A stretch of DNA of 64,000 bases from contig JBGAOY010000010.1 of NCBI GenBank assembly GCA_044221555.1, forward strand, positions 115,722 to 179,721. Reading direction: 5' to 3'. Each line of letters starts with the position of its first letter. The stretch's first letter is position 1. This DNA comes from JAEUJM01 sp044221555 (GTDB taxonomy: Bacteria; Actinomycetota; Acidimicrobiia; Acidimicrobiales; DATDAH01). Shown here piece after piece: positions 42,601 to 50,210 of the stretch. The translations under genes and the position numbers were made by a program. Below the pieces are notes generated by a model. That model made no database searches and was not told the origin of the DNA. It saw only the letters and a program-made list of their open reading frames with translations.

Positions 42601-43536
42601 CCGCATCGCCATGCGGAACGGGTTGCGCAGCCCGGTGGCGACGAGTCGTCGGGCGTTCGGGTCGGTGCTGGCGTACAGGGGGTTGCCGGGGAGCCCGGCG
42701 CCCGTCGCGGGATCGACCCGGATCACGGTGCCGTCGAGGCCTTGCGGGTCGCCCGGGGTGCGGGCATCCTGCGAGCGCATGGCCCCGCCCTGCGCGCCCG
42801 GCGGTGTCTGGGCGCCGCCCACGCCGACGGGTGGGTCACCGCACGGGTTGGTGGGTGACCCGTTCTGGCCGTAGTCCATGAAGGTGAAGCTGGCACCGTC
42901 GCCGGCACTGGCGTACAGCGAGCCGTCGATGCCGAACTCGAGATCGCCGATCGAGTGGCCCGGGTACTGCTGGCACCAGTCCTCGACCAGCACCTTCTCG
43001 GTGCCGGTCATGGTGTCGCCGGCGGCCTGGAGCCGGGACAGGCGACCGCTCACCACACAACCACCGGTGGTCGGGCCCGGCGGCGTCGGGCAGGGATCCG
43101 AGGTGACGCCGGCGGCGCCCCAGCGGGGCGCGGTGCCCCCGATCGCCGCGTCGCGCGTGTACAGCACGTACACCCAGGGCTGGGCAGGGAATGAGGGGTC
43201 GAGCGCCATCCCGAGCAGGCCGCGGTCCCAGTAGTTGTGCACCTGGGTGCGCAGGTCGGCGAAGACGGTCGGGGTCGTGTCGCCCAAGCCGTCGAACACC
43301 TTGATCAGCCCGCTCTTCTCGGCCACGAACACCCGGCCGTCGGGGGAGAACCGCACCGTCGTGGGGTCGGTCAGGCCGGACAGCACGACGGTGTCGGCGA
43401 AGCCGGGCGCGGGCGCGGCCGCCGCCGGTGTGGGGGCCGGGGCGATCAGCGCCAGCGTCGTGGCCAGGCAGGCCACCGCCGTCACCAGCGCGATGCGGCG
43501 CGCCGCGCCACGGGCAGGGGGACCTGACATCGCCAT
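39661..43536 (-). CDS. Secreted PQQ-type sugar dehydrogenase-like protein with NPCBM domains
   Basis: A 1,291-residue exported protein. Signal peptide about 1-42 (VTAVACLATTLALIAP, then Pro/Ala-rich), then a six-bladed glucose/sorbosone-dehydrogenase propeller (about 43-470: VRFSPDGRVFVAEKSGLIKVF, GHSIGDLEFGIDGSLYASAGDG, GLRNPFRMAMRPG). Then NPCBM domain (483-625), Ig-like Big_5 domain (632-735), a second NPCBM domain (745-885), another Ig-like domain (893-985) and a C-terminal region (1079-1291) rich in beta strands. Soluble PQQ dehydrogenases oxidise sugars; NPCBM domains bind carbohydrate. Start ATG 43,536 (43,530 also possible); the longer frame overlaps the DUF35 gene and is rejected. 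Confidence 0.85.
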   Translation of the reverse strand: MAMSGPPARGAARRIALVTAVACLATTLALIAPAPTPAAAAPAPGFADTVVLSGLTDPTTVRFSPDGRVFVAEKSGLIKVFDGLGDTTPTVFADLRTQVHNYWDRGLLGMALDPSFPAQPWVYVLYTRDAAIGGTAPRWGAAGVTSDPCPTPPGPTTGGCVVSGRLSRLQAAGDTMTGTEKVLVEDWCQQYPGHSIGDLEFGIDGSLYASAGDGASFTFMDYGQNGSPTNPCGDPPVGVGGAQTPPGAQGGAMRSQDARTPGDPQGLDGTVIRVDPATGAGLPGNPLYASTDPNARRLVATGLRNPFRMAMRPGTSELYLGDVGNGGWEEINGITAPTDGTLDNFGWPCYEGAGRHAPFETLDLSVCEDLYDAGGVTAPALSYAHDRTVVAGEACPTGSSSISGVEFYQGGAYPSAYDNAAFFADYSRDCIWAVPPGGAPQTLVAAAANPVDLEIGPGGDLFYVDLDGGAIHRLTWTQAQPPGGSAYLSDLAWTRGDNGWGPVERDRSNGEDLAADGGTIRLNGVSSAKGLGVHADSDVRFDLGGRCSRFQSDIGIDDEVNAGGSVSFEVWADGTRLYRSTVVTATSATQQVDLPVAGAQTLRLVVDGGGDVTSDHADWAAARITCGSADTTAPTVTARAPVDGATGVASGSDITATFSEALDATTVSGSAFTLIPSGGSTPVPATVAYDPGNRTVRLDPSGPLIDATRYVARLAGGPSGVADLAGNRLAGDQSWSFTTATDEVSTTYLSDRPRLSATNGWGPVELDSSNGEEASGDGRALTLAGQPYTKGLGAHARSVITYDLAGDCSRFQADIGIDDEIDAGGSVTFEVLGDGTRLHLSPVMTAASATGHLDLPMTGVRQLQLVVDGGTDVTRDHADWAGARVTCGSDAAVDPEVHIDTPTVQTTWAVGDQITFSGGAVDGRGEPLPASALTWSLVMHHCPSNCHTHTVQSWAQTASGSFRAPDHEFPSYLELQLTAALPGGGSVSDSVELDPRTTQLTFQSNPTGLPLVVGSASGQTPFTREVITGSICTLSAAATQVVGTTSYDFSSWSDGGARSHDVVAPSTPTTVTARYVPTVAPPFRALDDLNGRPGDANAAGVTRFRYTSSAGALIDAASGTAAGPTLTGSSTGGLDPKTTGGAQAAAGTDAARWFGTAAAPVVDLGRSVELDATGWSNTATIDGLDPRATYAITLTANHGDSRFGNARFTRVTLNGAPTYVNASSAGVVAYAPNSVSFNTGYNTQRGYVARWTGVTAGADGRISVTSQWDQSRGSGTANNRGYAMTALLLEH

Positions 43537-43740
43537 GTCGTGCTCGATTCTCGCCGGGGAACGACTCACACTCTCTCGGCCACGGAATGTAGTCGAAAAG
43601 AACACGAAGAGTGAAGTGGCGAGTCCGACCTCGGCTCGGCCTCCCCCGCGCCGTGGGTCACCTATGGTGACGGGCGTGAGCACGGGGCCCCACGCCGGCG
43701 ATCCCGACGCGTTCGTCGACGCGGTGATGCAGGGTGGGCG

Positions 43741-44208
43741 ATGAGCGGCCAGCCGTTCCGCTTGCTGCCGCGGGTGACGCCGCAGACCGAGCCGTTCTGG
43801 ACCGGCGGCGCCGACGGCGCCCTGCGGTTCCTCCGCTGCCGCGACTGCGGGTACTGGCTGCACCCACCCGGGCCCATCTGCCCCGAGTGCCTCGGGAAGC
43901 ACCTGGCCCCCGACGAGGCGTCGGGTGACGCCACGGTCCACACCTTCACGGTGAACCACCAGTCCTGGTACCCGGGCCTCGACCCCCCGTACGTGGTCGC
44001 CATCGTCGAGCTCCCCGAGCAGCAGGGGCTGCGGCTCACCACCAACCTGGTGCACTGCGCGCCCGAGGACGTTCGGATCGACCTGCCCGTGCGAGTGGTG
44101 TTCGAGCAGTACGACGACGTGTGGCTCCCGTTCTTCGAGCCGGTCGAGCCGGTCGAGCCGGTCGTGCCGGGCGCGGCGAACGAGCGGAGCGAGGTGCGTG
44201 AGCCGTGA
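43741..44208 (+). CDS. DUF35 (zinc-ribbon/OB-fold) protein
   Basis: A 155-residue stand-alone DUF35 protein: zinc-ribbon cysteines Cys33, Cys36, Cys47, Cys50 (CRDCGYWLHPPGPICPEC) followed by an OB-fold (DATVHTFTVNHQSWYPGLDPPYVVAIVELPE). Its paralogue is the C-terminal half of ChsH2 in this window. Stand-alone DUF35 proteins pair with thiolase/SCP-x partners. The last residues (FFEPVEPVEPVVPGAANERSEVREP) are encoded by a GAGCCGGTC tandem repeat. Its stop overlaps the start of the thiolase-fold gene, so the two are co-translated and likely form a complex. Confidence 0.88.
   Translation: MSGQPFRLLPRVTPQTEPFWTGGADGALRFLRCRDCGYWLHPPGPICPECLGKHLAPDEASGDATVHTFTVNHQSWYPGLDPPYVVAIVELPEQQGLRLTTNLVHCAPEDVRIDLPVRVVFEQYDDVWLPFFEPVEPVEPVVPGAANERSEVREP
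44137..44165 (+). repeat. GAGCCGGTC tandem repeat at the DUF35 3' end
   Basis: About 3.2 copies of the 9-base unit GAGCCGGTC encode EPVEPVEPV near the C-terminus of the DUF35 protein. It is followed by GAGCGGAGCGAGGTGCGTGA, which partly resembles the start of dispersed repeats A and B, again directly at a gene junction. Confidence 0.7.
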
Positions 44209-45404
44209 TGGACGCCGTCATCTCGGGGGTGGGGCAGTCCCAGGTGGGTCGGCGCATCGACCGGGACCCGCTCGACCTCACCGTCGACGCCACGCTGGCC
44301 GCGGTCGCCGACGCGGGGCTCACCCTCGCCGACATCGACGGCATCGCCACCTACCCGGGCAACATGGACACGCCACCCGGCTTCTCGGGTGTGGGCGTCA
44401 GCGAGTTGCAGGACGCCCTCCGCCTCGACCTGAACTGGTTCGCCGGCGGGCTCGAGGCGCCCGGCCAGCTGGGTTCGGTGATCAACGCGTGCACGGCGGT
44501 GGCCTGCGGCCTGGCCCGCCACGTCGTGTGCTTCCGCACCGTGTGGGAGGCCACCGCCCAGGGCCGGAAGGGGCGCTCGGCGGTGATGCCCGGCATCGGC
44601 GCCGCCGAGAGCGGCGCGGCCTCGTTCCGGGTGGGGAGCTTCATGCAGTGGTCGTTGCCGTTCGGGGCGCCGTCGGCGGTCAACTGGATCGCCATGATGG
44701 CCCAGCGCCACTTCCACGAGTTCGGCACCACGCGCGAGCAGCTGGCCTGGATCGCGCTCAACGCCCGCCGCAACGCCGGCCTCAACCCCCAGGCCATCTA
44801 CCGAGACCCGATGACGCTCGACGACTACCTGGCGGCGCGCATGATCTCGTCGCCGCTCTGCCTGTACGACTGCGACGTGCCCGCCGACGGCAGCACGGCG
44901 ATCATCGTCTCGGCGCCCGACACCGCGTCCGACCTCCGCCGGCCCCCCGTCGGCGTGGAGTCGGTGGGCACGGCGATCCACGGTCGCCCCTCCTGGGACC
45001 AGTGGGAGGACCTCACCACGATGGCCCTGCGCGACGCCGCGGCGATGATGTGGCGGCGCACGGACCTGACCGCGGCCGATGTCGATGTCGCCGAGTGCTA
45101 CGACGGGTTCAGCTTCATCACCCTCTGCTGGCTCGAGGCACTCGGCTTCTGCGGGCGAGGGGAGGGCGGAGCCTTCATCGACGGTGGCGAGCGCATCGCC
45201 CTCGAGGGGTCGCTGCCGCTGAACACCCACGGCGGTCAACTGTCCGCCGGCCGGTTGCACGGCTACGGCTTCCTCCACGAGGCGTGCCTCCAACTGTGGG
45301 GCGAGGCCGGCGACCGCCAGGTCGGTGGCACCCCCGAGGTCGCGGTCGCCGCGGCGGGCGGTGGCCCGCTGGGCGGCTGCCTGCTGCTCACGAAGGGACG
45401 ATGA
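44208..45404 (+). CDS. Thiolase-superfamily lipid-transfer protein (SCP-x/Ltp-like)
   Basis: A 398-residue thiolase-fold protein paired with DUF35. The first half has ACTAVACGLARHVVCFRTVWE, the second VAECYDGFSFITLCWLEALGFC and LPLNTHGGQLSAGRLHGYGFLHEA. The Tyr of CYDGFS matches Ltp2 Tyr296, but the second catalytic Tyr region (Ltp2 EAYIHGM) reads SAGRLHGYG, so the Tyr is replaced by Arg or Leu while the HG is kept. It lacks a clear thiolase Cys-His-Cys triad. A second acyl-CoA-cleaving pair, perhaps aldolase-like with altered specificity, is inferred. GTG 44,205 is an equally possible start. Confidence 0.85.
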   Translation: MDAVISGVGQSQVGRRIDRDPLDLTVDATLAAVADAGLTLADIDGIATYPGNMDTPPGFSGVGVSELQDALRLDLNWFAGGLEAPGQLGSVINACTAVACGLARHVVCFRTVWEATAQGRKGRSAVMPGIGAAESGAASFRVGSFMQWSLPFGAPSAVNWIAMMAQRHFHEFGTTREQLAWIALNARRNAGLNPQAIYRDPMTLDDYLAARMISSPLCLYDCDVPADGSTAIIVSAPDTASDLRRPPVGVESVGTAIHGRPSWDQWEDLTTMALRDAAAMMWRRTDLTAADVDVAECYDGFSFITLCWLEALGFCGRGEGGAFIDGGERIALEGSLPLNTHGGQLSAGRLHGYGFLHEACLQLWGEAGDRQVGGTPEVAVAAAGGGPLGGCLLLTKGR

Positions 45405-45925
45405 CCATGCTGGCGATCGACCTGAGCGACACCGGGGGAGTGGTGGTGCCGCTCGCCATCATCGCCGGGTGCGTGCTGATCATCGTTGTCTCGATCGCCG
45501 TGCGGCGGGCACGGCGCCGCCGACCGGACGAGGCCTCGGCCCCCGACGGGGCGACGGCCGAACCGGCCGAGGCAGGCGCCGACCGCGGCGCTCCGCCCAC
45601 CGACCTGCTGGCGTGGCAGAGCACCCACGGCCACGACGTCGACCAGTGGCTCGACGCCCACGAGGGCACCCTGCCGGCGCTGGTGCCGGGGGCCGACCCT
45701 GCCATCGACGCCGAGCTCGACCGCGCCATGTCCGACGCCGCCGCGGTCTGCCCCAACCCCGACGTCGCGGCGATGCTCGCGGGTATGCGCGAGACCGCGG
45801 CGGCCACCCGCGCCGCGCTCGCCGCGAACGACCGCGCCGCCGCGGAGGCGGCGCACGAGGAGTACGGCCGCCACCGTGCTGCGGCGATCAACGCCCTGCA
45901 GGCGCCACCCGCCCCCGCGCCCTGA
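45401..45925 (+). CDS. Small membrane-anchored protein of unknown function
   Basis: A 174-residue protein with an N-terminal transmembrane helix (about 12-34, VVVPLAIIAGCVLIIVVSIAV) and a basic stop-transfer RRARRRRPDE, followed by an Ala/Asp/Glu-rich cytosolic region. The latter contains a helical segment around DPAIDAELDRAMSDAAAVCPNPDVAAMLAGMRETAAATRAALAANDRAAAEAAHEEYGRH, possibly a coiled-coil or helical bundle. I do not recognise it. ATG 45,401 overlaps the thiolase-like stop by four bases (ATGA), so it is probably co-translated, despite the following two-component genes. Confidence 0.7.
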   Translation: MTMLAIDLSDTGGVVVPLAIIAGCVLIIVVSIAVRRARRRRPDEASAPDGATAEPAEAGADRGAPPTDLLAWQSTHGHDVDQWLDAHEGTLPALVPGADPAIDAELDRAMSDAAAVCPNPDVAAMLAGMRETAAATRAALAANDRAAAEAAHEEYGRHRAAAINALQAPPAPAP

Positions 45926-45983
45926 CCCTGGTGGGCCACCGCGCCTGACCTCATCTTTATCCTCGGGCGTGCACGGTGGTGGC

Positions 45984-46361
45984 GTGCAGGGCACCGACAC
46001 CCCCCGATCACTCGTACTCGTCGTGGAGGACGACGACAAGCTCTCGGAGCTGATCCGGAGGATGCTGGCCCGGGGCGGTTACGACGGGATGGTGGCCACC
46101 ACGGGCGACGAGGCCCTGCGGGCGATGCGTGACCGCCGACCGGCCGCGGTGGTGGTCGACGTGATGATCCCGCACCCCGACGGCATCGAGGTCTGCCGGA
46201 AATTCCGCCGTGACGGCTGGACCGGCCCCATCGTCGCGATCAGCGCCCGCAGCTCGGCCGACCACCGCCGACGGGCCATCGAGGCGGGTGCCGACACCTT
46301 CCTCGCCAAGCCCTTCCGGCTGTCCGAGCTGATCGTGACGTTGGACCGGCTCGGCCCGTGA
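45984..46361 (+). CDS. Single-domain response regulator
   Basis: A 125-residue receiver domain: acidic pocket Glu15-Asp16-Asp17 (VVEDDDK), phospho-acceptor Asp59 (VVVDVMIP), Lys109 (LAKPF) and the IVAISAR switch Ser87. It ends right after alpha5, with no winged-helix or other output domain, so it cannot bind DNA itself. GTG 45,984 gives a normal receiver start; GTG 45,969 is an alternative. Its stop overlaps the kinase start (GTGA). The output must be another protein, or phosphotransfer to a distant partner, unlike the usual OmpR-type pairs. Confidence 0.87.
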   Translation: MQGTDTPRSLVLVVEDDDKLSELIRRMLARGGYDGMVATTGDEALRAMRDRRPAAVVVDVMIPHPDGIEVCRKFRRDGWTGPIVAISARSSADHRRRAIEAGADTFLAKPFRLSELIVTLDRLGP

Positions 46362-47719
46362 CCGCCGGCGGCCGCCTCGGCGTCCGTGCCCGGCTCACGC
46401 TCATCGCGGCCACTGCCTCGGTCGCCACCCTGGCGGTGGCCGGTTGGCTGCTGTACCGGAGCGTGACCTCGCCGCTCGACGCCGCGCTCACCGAGGAGCT
46501 CAGGGCCCACGCCCTCGACGTGCGCGACGAGGTGACGCGCGGCGTGCCCCCGTCGCTGGCCTCGGGCATCGAGACGCAGGTGCTCGACCCGACGGGAGCG
46601 ACCGCGCAACCAGCCGGCGAAGCGCCGCTGCTGCAGCCCTCAGAGGTCGCTGCTGTCGGCCGGCGACCCGTGGTCGCGGACCGCGACCGAGGTGGTCGGG
46701 AGCTACGGGTCGTCGCCGTCGCGGCACCGTCGGCTGACGGAACCTCAAAGGTGGTGGTGTCGGCCGCGAGCACCCTGCAGATGACGAACACGGAGCACCG
46801 GCTCGTGGTGCGACTCGGCGCCGCCGGCGTGTTGATGGCCGCCGTCACGGCGGCCGCCGCCTGGGTGCTGAGCGGCGCCGCGCTCCGCCCGGTCCGGTCC
46901 ATGAGCCGACGAGCCCGGACGCTGTCCACCGAGGATCCCCGAGCGCGGCTCCCGGTGCCACCGGGCGCGGACGAGGTGGCCGAGCTGGGCGTCACCCTCA
47001 ACGAGATGCTGGGGCGCATAGGGGACGCCCGGGTCCGTGAGCGGGCCTTCATCGACGACGCGAGCCACGAGCTGCGGGCGCCGCTCGCGGTGCTGCGTGG
47101 TGAGCTGGAGCTGGCGGTCCTGGAGACCGAGGACGTCGCCGGCATCGACCGCGTGACGAAGGCGCTCGACAGCGCCCTCGAGGAGACCGATCGGCTGGCT
47201 CGGCTGACGGACCACCTGCTGGTCCTCGCCCGCGCCGACGCGGGCATGCTCGACCCGCCGGCCGACCCCTTCTCGTTGCGTGATCTCGTGCAGTCCTGCT
47301 GCGATCGGCTCTCGTCCGGCGACGTGAGCATCACCGTCGAAGGTGCGGACGTCGCGGTGGTCGGCGACCACCTGGCCATGGAGCAGGTGGTCACGAACCT
47401 GCTGGCGAACGCCCTGCGCTGGAGCCGGCACGAGGTGCGGTGTGACCTCATCGAGCGTGGGGATCGAGTGGTGCTCCGCGTGTCGGACGACGGGCCCGGG
47501 TTCCCCCGTGACTACCTGGCGCACGCGTTCGACCGGTTCCGCCGTGGTGACCCGGCGCGTCCGAGGGCAGGGGCCAGCTCCGGTCTCGGGCTGGCCATCG
47601 CGGCCGCGGTCGTGGACGCCCACCGTGGCGCGATCCGCGTCGGGAACGGTTCGGTGCTCGGCGGCGGCTGGGCCGAGGTGAGCCTGCCGGCGCCACCGGG
47701 GGTGGCGACGTCCGGATAG
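46358..47719 (+). CDS. Membrane sensor histidine kinase
   Basis: A 453-residue EnvZ/PhoR-type kinase. Transmembrane helices at about 11-33 and 149-171 enclose a 115-residue extracytoplasmic sensor; a HAMP segment (about 172-225) leads to the dimerisation helix with phospho-His237 (DDASHELRAPL) and the ATPase domain (NLLANALRWS, DDGPGFP, SGLGLAIAAA). All catalytic boxes are present. The partner receiver is encoded just upstream with a four-base overlap. The sensed signal is unknown. Confidence 0.9.
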   Translation: MTAGGRLGVRARLTLIAATASVATLAVAGWLLYRSVTSPLDAALTEELRAHALDVRDEVTRGVPPSLASGIETQVLDPTGATAQPAGEAPLLQPSEVAAVGRRPVVADRDRGGRELRVVAVAAPSADGTSKVVVSAASTLQMTNTEHRLVVRLGAAGVLMAAVTAAAAWVLSGAALRPVRSMSRRARTLSTEDPRARLPVPPGADEVAELGVTLNEMLGRIGDARVRERAFIDDASHELRAPLAVLRGELELAVLETEDVAGIDRVTKALDSALEETDRLARLTDHLLVLARADAGMLDPPADPFSLRDLVQSCCDRLSSGDVSITVEGADVAVVGDHLAMEQVVTNLLANALRWSRHEVRCDLIERGDRVVLRVSDDGPGFPRDYLAHAFDRFRRGDPARPRAGASSGLGLAIAAAVVDAHRGAIRVGNGSVLGGGWAEVSLPAPPGVATSG

Positions 47720-47747
47720 GTCGGCACCGACACCTGGCGGCCGGCGG

Positions 47748-50210
47748 TCAGCTACGGATGCGGGCGCCCCGTGGGTCGTACACCGAAGGGGCGACCACCG
47801 TTGCGGGGATCCACTCGCCGAAGACCTCGACCTCGACGGCGCGGCCCAACTCGGCACGGTCGGCGGGCAGGTAGGCCAAGGCCAGGGCCGTGCCGGTGCG
47901 GAAGCCCTGGTTGCCGCTCGTGACCCGTCCCACGATGTCGCCGTCCACTCGGACGGGCTCGGAGCCGAGGGGCACGGCGCGTGGATCGTCCAGCACCAGG
48001 GTGCGCAACCGACGGTGGACGCCGCGGGCCTCGATCGCCCGGAGCGCCTCCCGGCCGGTGAACGCGGCGTCCTTGCCCAGCGCGACGGCGAAGCCGAGGC
48101 CCGCCTCGAACGGGTTGTCCTCGGGGGTGATGTCGAGGCCCCACACCCGGTAGCCCTTCTCGACCCGCAGCGAGTCGATGGCCCGGTAGCCGCCCGCCAC
48201 CAGGCCGTGGGCGCCACCCGCCTCCCAGAGCGTGTCCCACAGGGCGGCGCCGTACTCGGTGGGGCAGTAGAGCTCCCAGCCCAGCTCGCCCACGAACGTC
48301 ACCCTCAGGGCGAGCACCGGCACCGACCCGACCGTCGCCGGCTGCGCGGTGAGGTACGGGAAGGCGCCGTCGGCCAGCGGCGTTCGGGTCAGGGGCTGGA
48401 GGATCGCACGGGCCGCGGGTCCCCACAGGCCGAAGCAGGCCCACGCCGAGGTGACGTCGCGGGCGTCGACCCCCTCGCCTTCTGGCAGACGTTCCCGTTG
48501 CTTGCGGATCCAACTCAGGTCGTGGTTGCCGAACGCGGTGCCCGTCACCAACAGGTAGCGGTCGCGGCCGAGGCGGGTGGCGGTGAGGTCGCACTCGATG
48601 CCGCCCCGGTCGTTGGTCAGCTGGGTGTAGATGACCGACCCCGTGGGGCGGTCGATCCGGTTGGCGCACACCCGGTCGAGGAAGGCCACCGTGCCCGGCC
48701 CGGACACCTCCATCTTCGAGAAGCTGGTCTCGTCGAAGAGGGCGGCGGCGTCGCGACACGCGAGCGCCTCGGCGCCGATGGCCGGGCTCCAGTGCTCGCC
48801 CGCCCAGCCGAGCGGGCGGGTGGCCGGGTCACCCACGGCCTCGTTCACCGAGAACCAGTTGGGCCGCTCCCAGCTGCTCTTCTCGCCGAACTCGCATCCC
48901 AGCGCGACGAGCGCCGGGTAGGCGGGTGAGCGCCGGAGGGGCCGCCCGGCCTGGCGCTCCTCGTTGGGATAGTGGATGTCGTAGTAGGTGGCGTAGACCT
49001 CGACCGTGCGAGCCAGCGTGAACGCCCGACTGCGGTACTGCGCACCGAACCGGCGGATGTCCATCTTCCAGGTGTCGAACGTGGGCTCGCCTTCGAGGAT
49101 CCACTCGGCGATGACCCTCCCCACCCCACCCGCACCGGCGATGCCGTGGGCGCAGAAGCCGGCGGCCACGTAGAACCCCGCCACCTCGCTCTCGCCGAGC
49201 ACGAACTCGTTGTCGGGCGTGAAGCCCTCCGGGCCGTTCAACAGCTGGACGATGTCGGCGTCCTCGACCGCAGGTACCCGCCGGCAGGCGTTGGTCATGA
49301 GCGGGGTGAAGCGCTCCCAGTCCTCGGCCAGCAGCTTGTTGTTGAAGTCCGGGGGCACGCCGTCGACCGACCACGGCGCGGGGTGGCGCTCGTAACCGCC
49401 GAGCACGAGGCCCGATCCCTCGCGCCGGAAGTAGACCAGGTTGTCGGGGTCGCGCAGCTGCGGCAGGTCGTCGGTGACGCCGGGCACGGACTTGGTGATG
49501 AGGTACTGGTGGGCCATGGGGATGATGGGCACGTTGACGCCGGCCATCGCCGCCACCTGCGGCGTGTACATGCCGCACGCCGCGACGACCGTCTCGCTCT
49601 CGATGGTGCCGTGGTCGGTGACGACCCCGCGGATGCGCCCGTCGGTGGTGGTCAGGTCGGTGACGCGGGTCCCTGCCCGTACCTGCACCCCCTTCGCCTT
49701 GGCCGAGCCGACCAGGGCGTGGGTGAGCCCGCTCGGGTCGAGGTAGCCATCGGTGGGCAGCCAGGCCGCACCCAGCACCCCCTCGACGTCCATCAGCGGG
49801 AACAGGTCGTGGGCCTCGGCCGGGCCCACCAGCTCCATCGGCAACCCGAAGGTCTTGGCCCATCCGTGCTGGCGGCGAAGCTCCTCGAGGCGTTCGGGGG
49901 TGGCCGCCAGCCGCAACGACCCGACTTCGCGCCAGCCCACCGACCGCCCCGTGTGTGCCGCCTCGGCCTCGAGCCGGCGGTAGAGGTCGACACTGTGCAT
50001 CATCATGCGGGTGAGCGGCTGCGAGCCCCGCAGCTGACCCACGAGCCCGGCCGAGTGGAACGTACTGCCGCTGGTCAGCTCGGCCCGCTCGACCAGCACG
50101 ACGTCGGTGCAGCCGGCCTCCGCCAGGTGGTACGCGATCGAGGCTCCGGCCACACCGCCCCCGATGACGACGACCTGCGCACGTCGTACCCGGTCAACCA
50201 CGTCAGCCAC
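47748..50210 (-). CDS. Dimethylglycine/sarcosine dehydrogenase-like flavoprotein (DAO + GcvT)
   Basis: An 820-residue enzyme: DAO-type FAD domain (about 1-400; GGGVAGASIAYHLAEAG at 18-34 and SGSTFHSAG with the conserved His52 that in dimethylglycine dehydrogenases bears covalent FAD), then an FAO_M-like region, and a C-terminal GcvT-like aminomethyltransferase domain (about 450-820) with the tetrahydrofolate-binding segments ELGWELYCPTEYGAALWDTLWEAG and GLDITPEDNPFEAGLGFAV. It would oxidise N-methylglycines and pass one-carbon units to folate. GTG start 50,210 overlaps the kinase-like stop region by eight bases. Context with choline-kinase-like and permease genes supports methylamine metabolism. 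Confidence 0.9.
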   Translation of the reverse strand: MADVVDRVRRAQVVVIGGGVAGASIAYHLAEAGCTDVVLVERAELTSGSTFHSAGLVGQLRGSQPLTRMMMHSVDLYRRLEAEAAHTGRSVGWREVGSLRLAATPERLEELRRQHGWAKTFGLPMELVGPAEAHDLFPLMDVEGVLGAAWLPTDGYLDPSGLTHALVGSAKAKGVQVRAGTRVTDLTTTDGRIRGVVTDHGTIESETVVAACGMYTPQVAAMAGVNVPIIPMAHQYLITKSVPGVTDDLPQLRDPDNLVYFRREGSGLVLGGYERHPAPWSVDGVPPDFNNKLLAEDWERFTPLMTNACRRVPAVEDADIVQLLNGPEGFTPDNEFVLGESEVAGFYVAAGFCAHGIAGAGGVGRVIAEWILEGEPTFDTWKMDIRRFGAQYRSRAFTLARTVEVYATYYDIHYPNEERQAGRPLRRSPAYPALVALGCEFGEKSSWERPNWFSVNEAVGDPATRPLGWAGEHWSPAIGAEALACRDAAALFDETSFSKMEVSGPGTVAFLDRVCANRIDRPTGSVIYTQLTNDRGGIECDLTATRLGRDRYLLVTGTAFGNHDLSWIRKQRERLPEGEGVDARDVTSAWACFGLWGPAARAILQPLTRTPLADGAFPYLTAQPATVGSVPVLALRVTFVGELGWELYCPTEYGAALWDTLWEAGGAHGLVAGGYRAIDSLRVEKGYRVWGLDITPEDNPFEAGLGFAVALGKDAAFTGREALRAIEARGVHRRLRTLVLDDPRAVPLGSEPVRVDGDIVGRVTSGNQGFRTGTALALAYLPADRAELGRAVEVEVFGEWIPATVVAPSVYDPRGARIRS

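Noticed and set aside
44164..44210. Full fifth copy of the dispersed repeat at the DUF35-thiolase junction
   Set aside because: Only GAGCGAGG…GAGCCGTGATGG resembles the other copies; the second half (GCGATGAG…AAGAGCC) is missing, so I report it only as a partial likeness.
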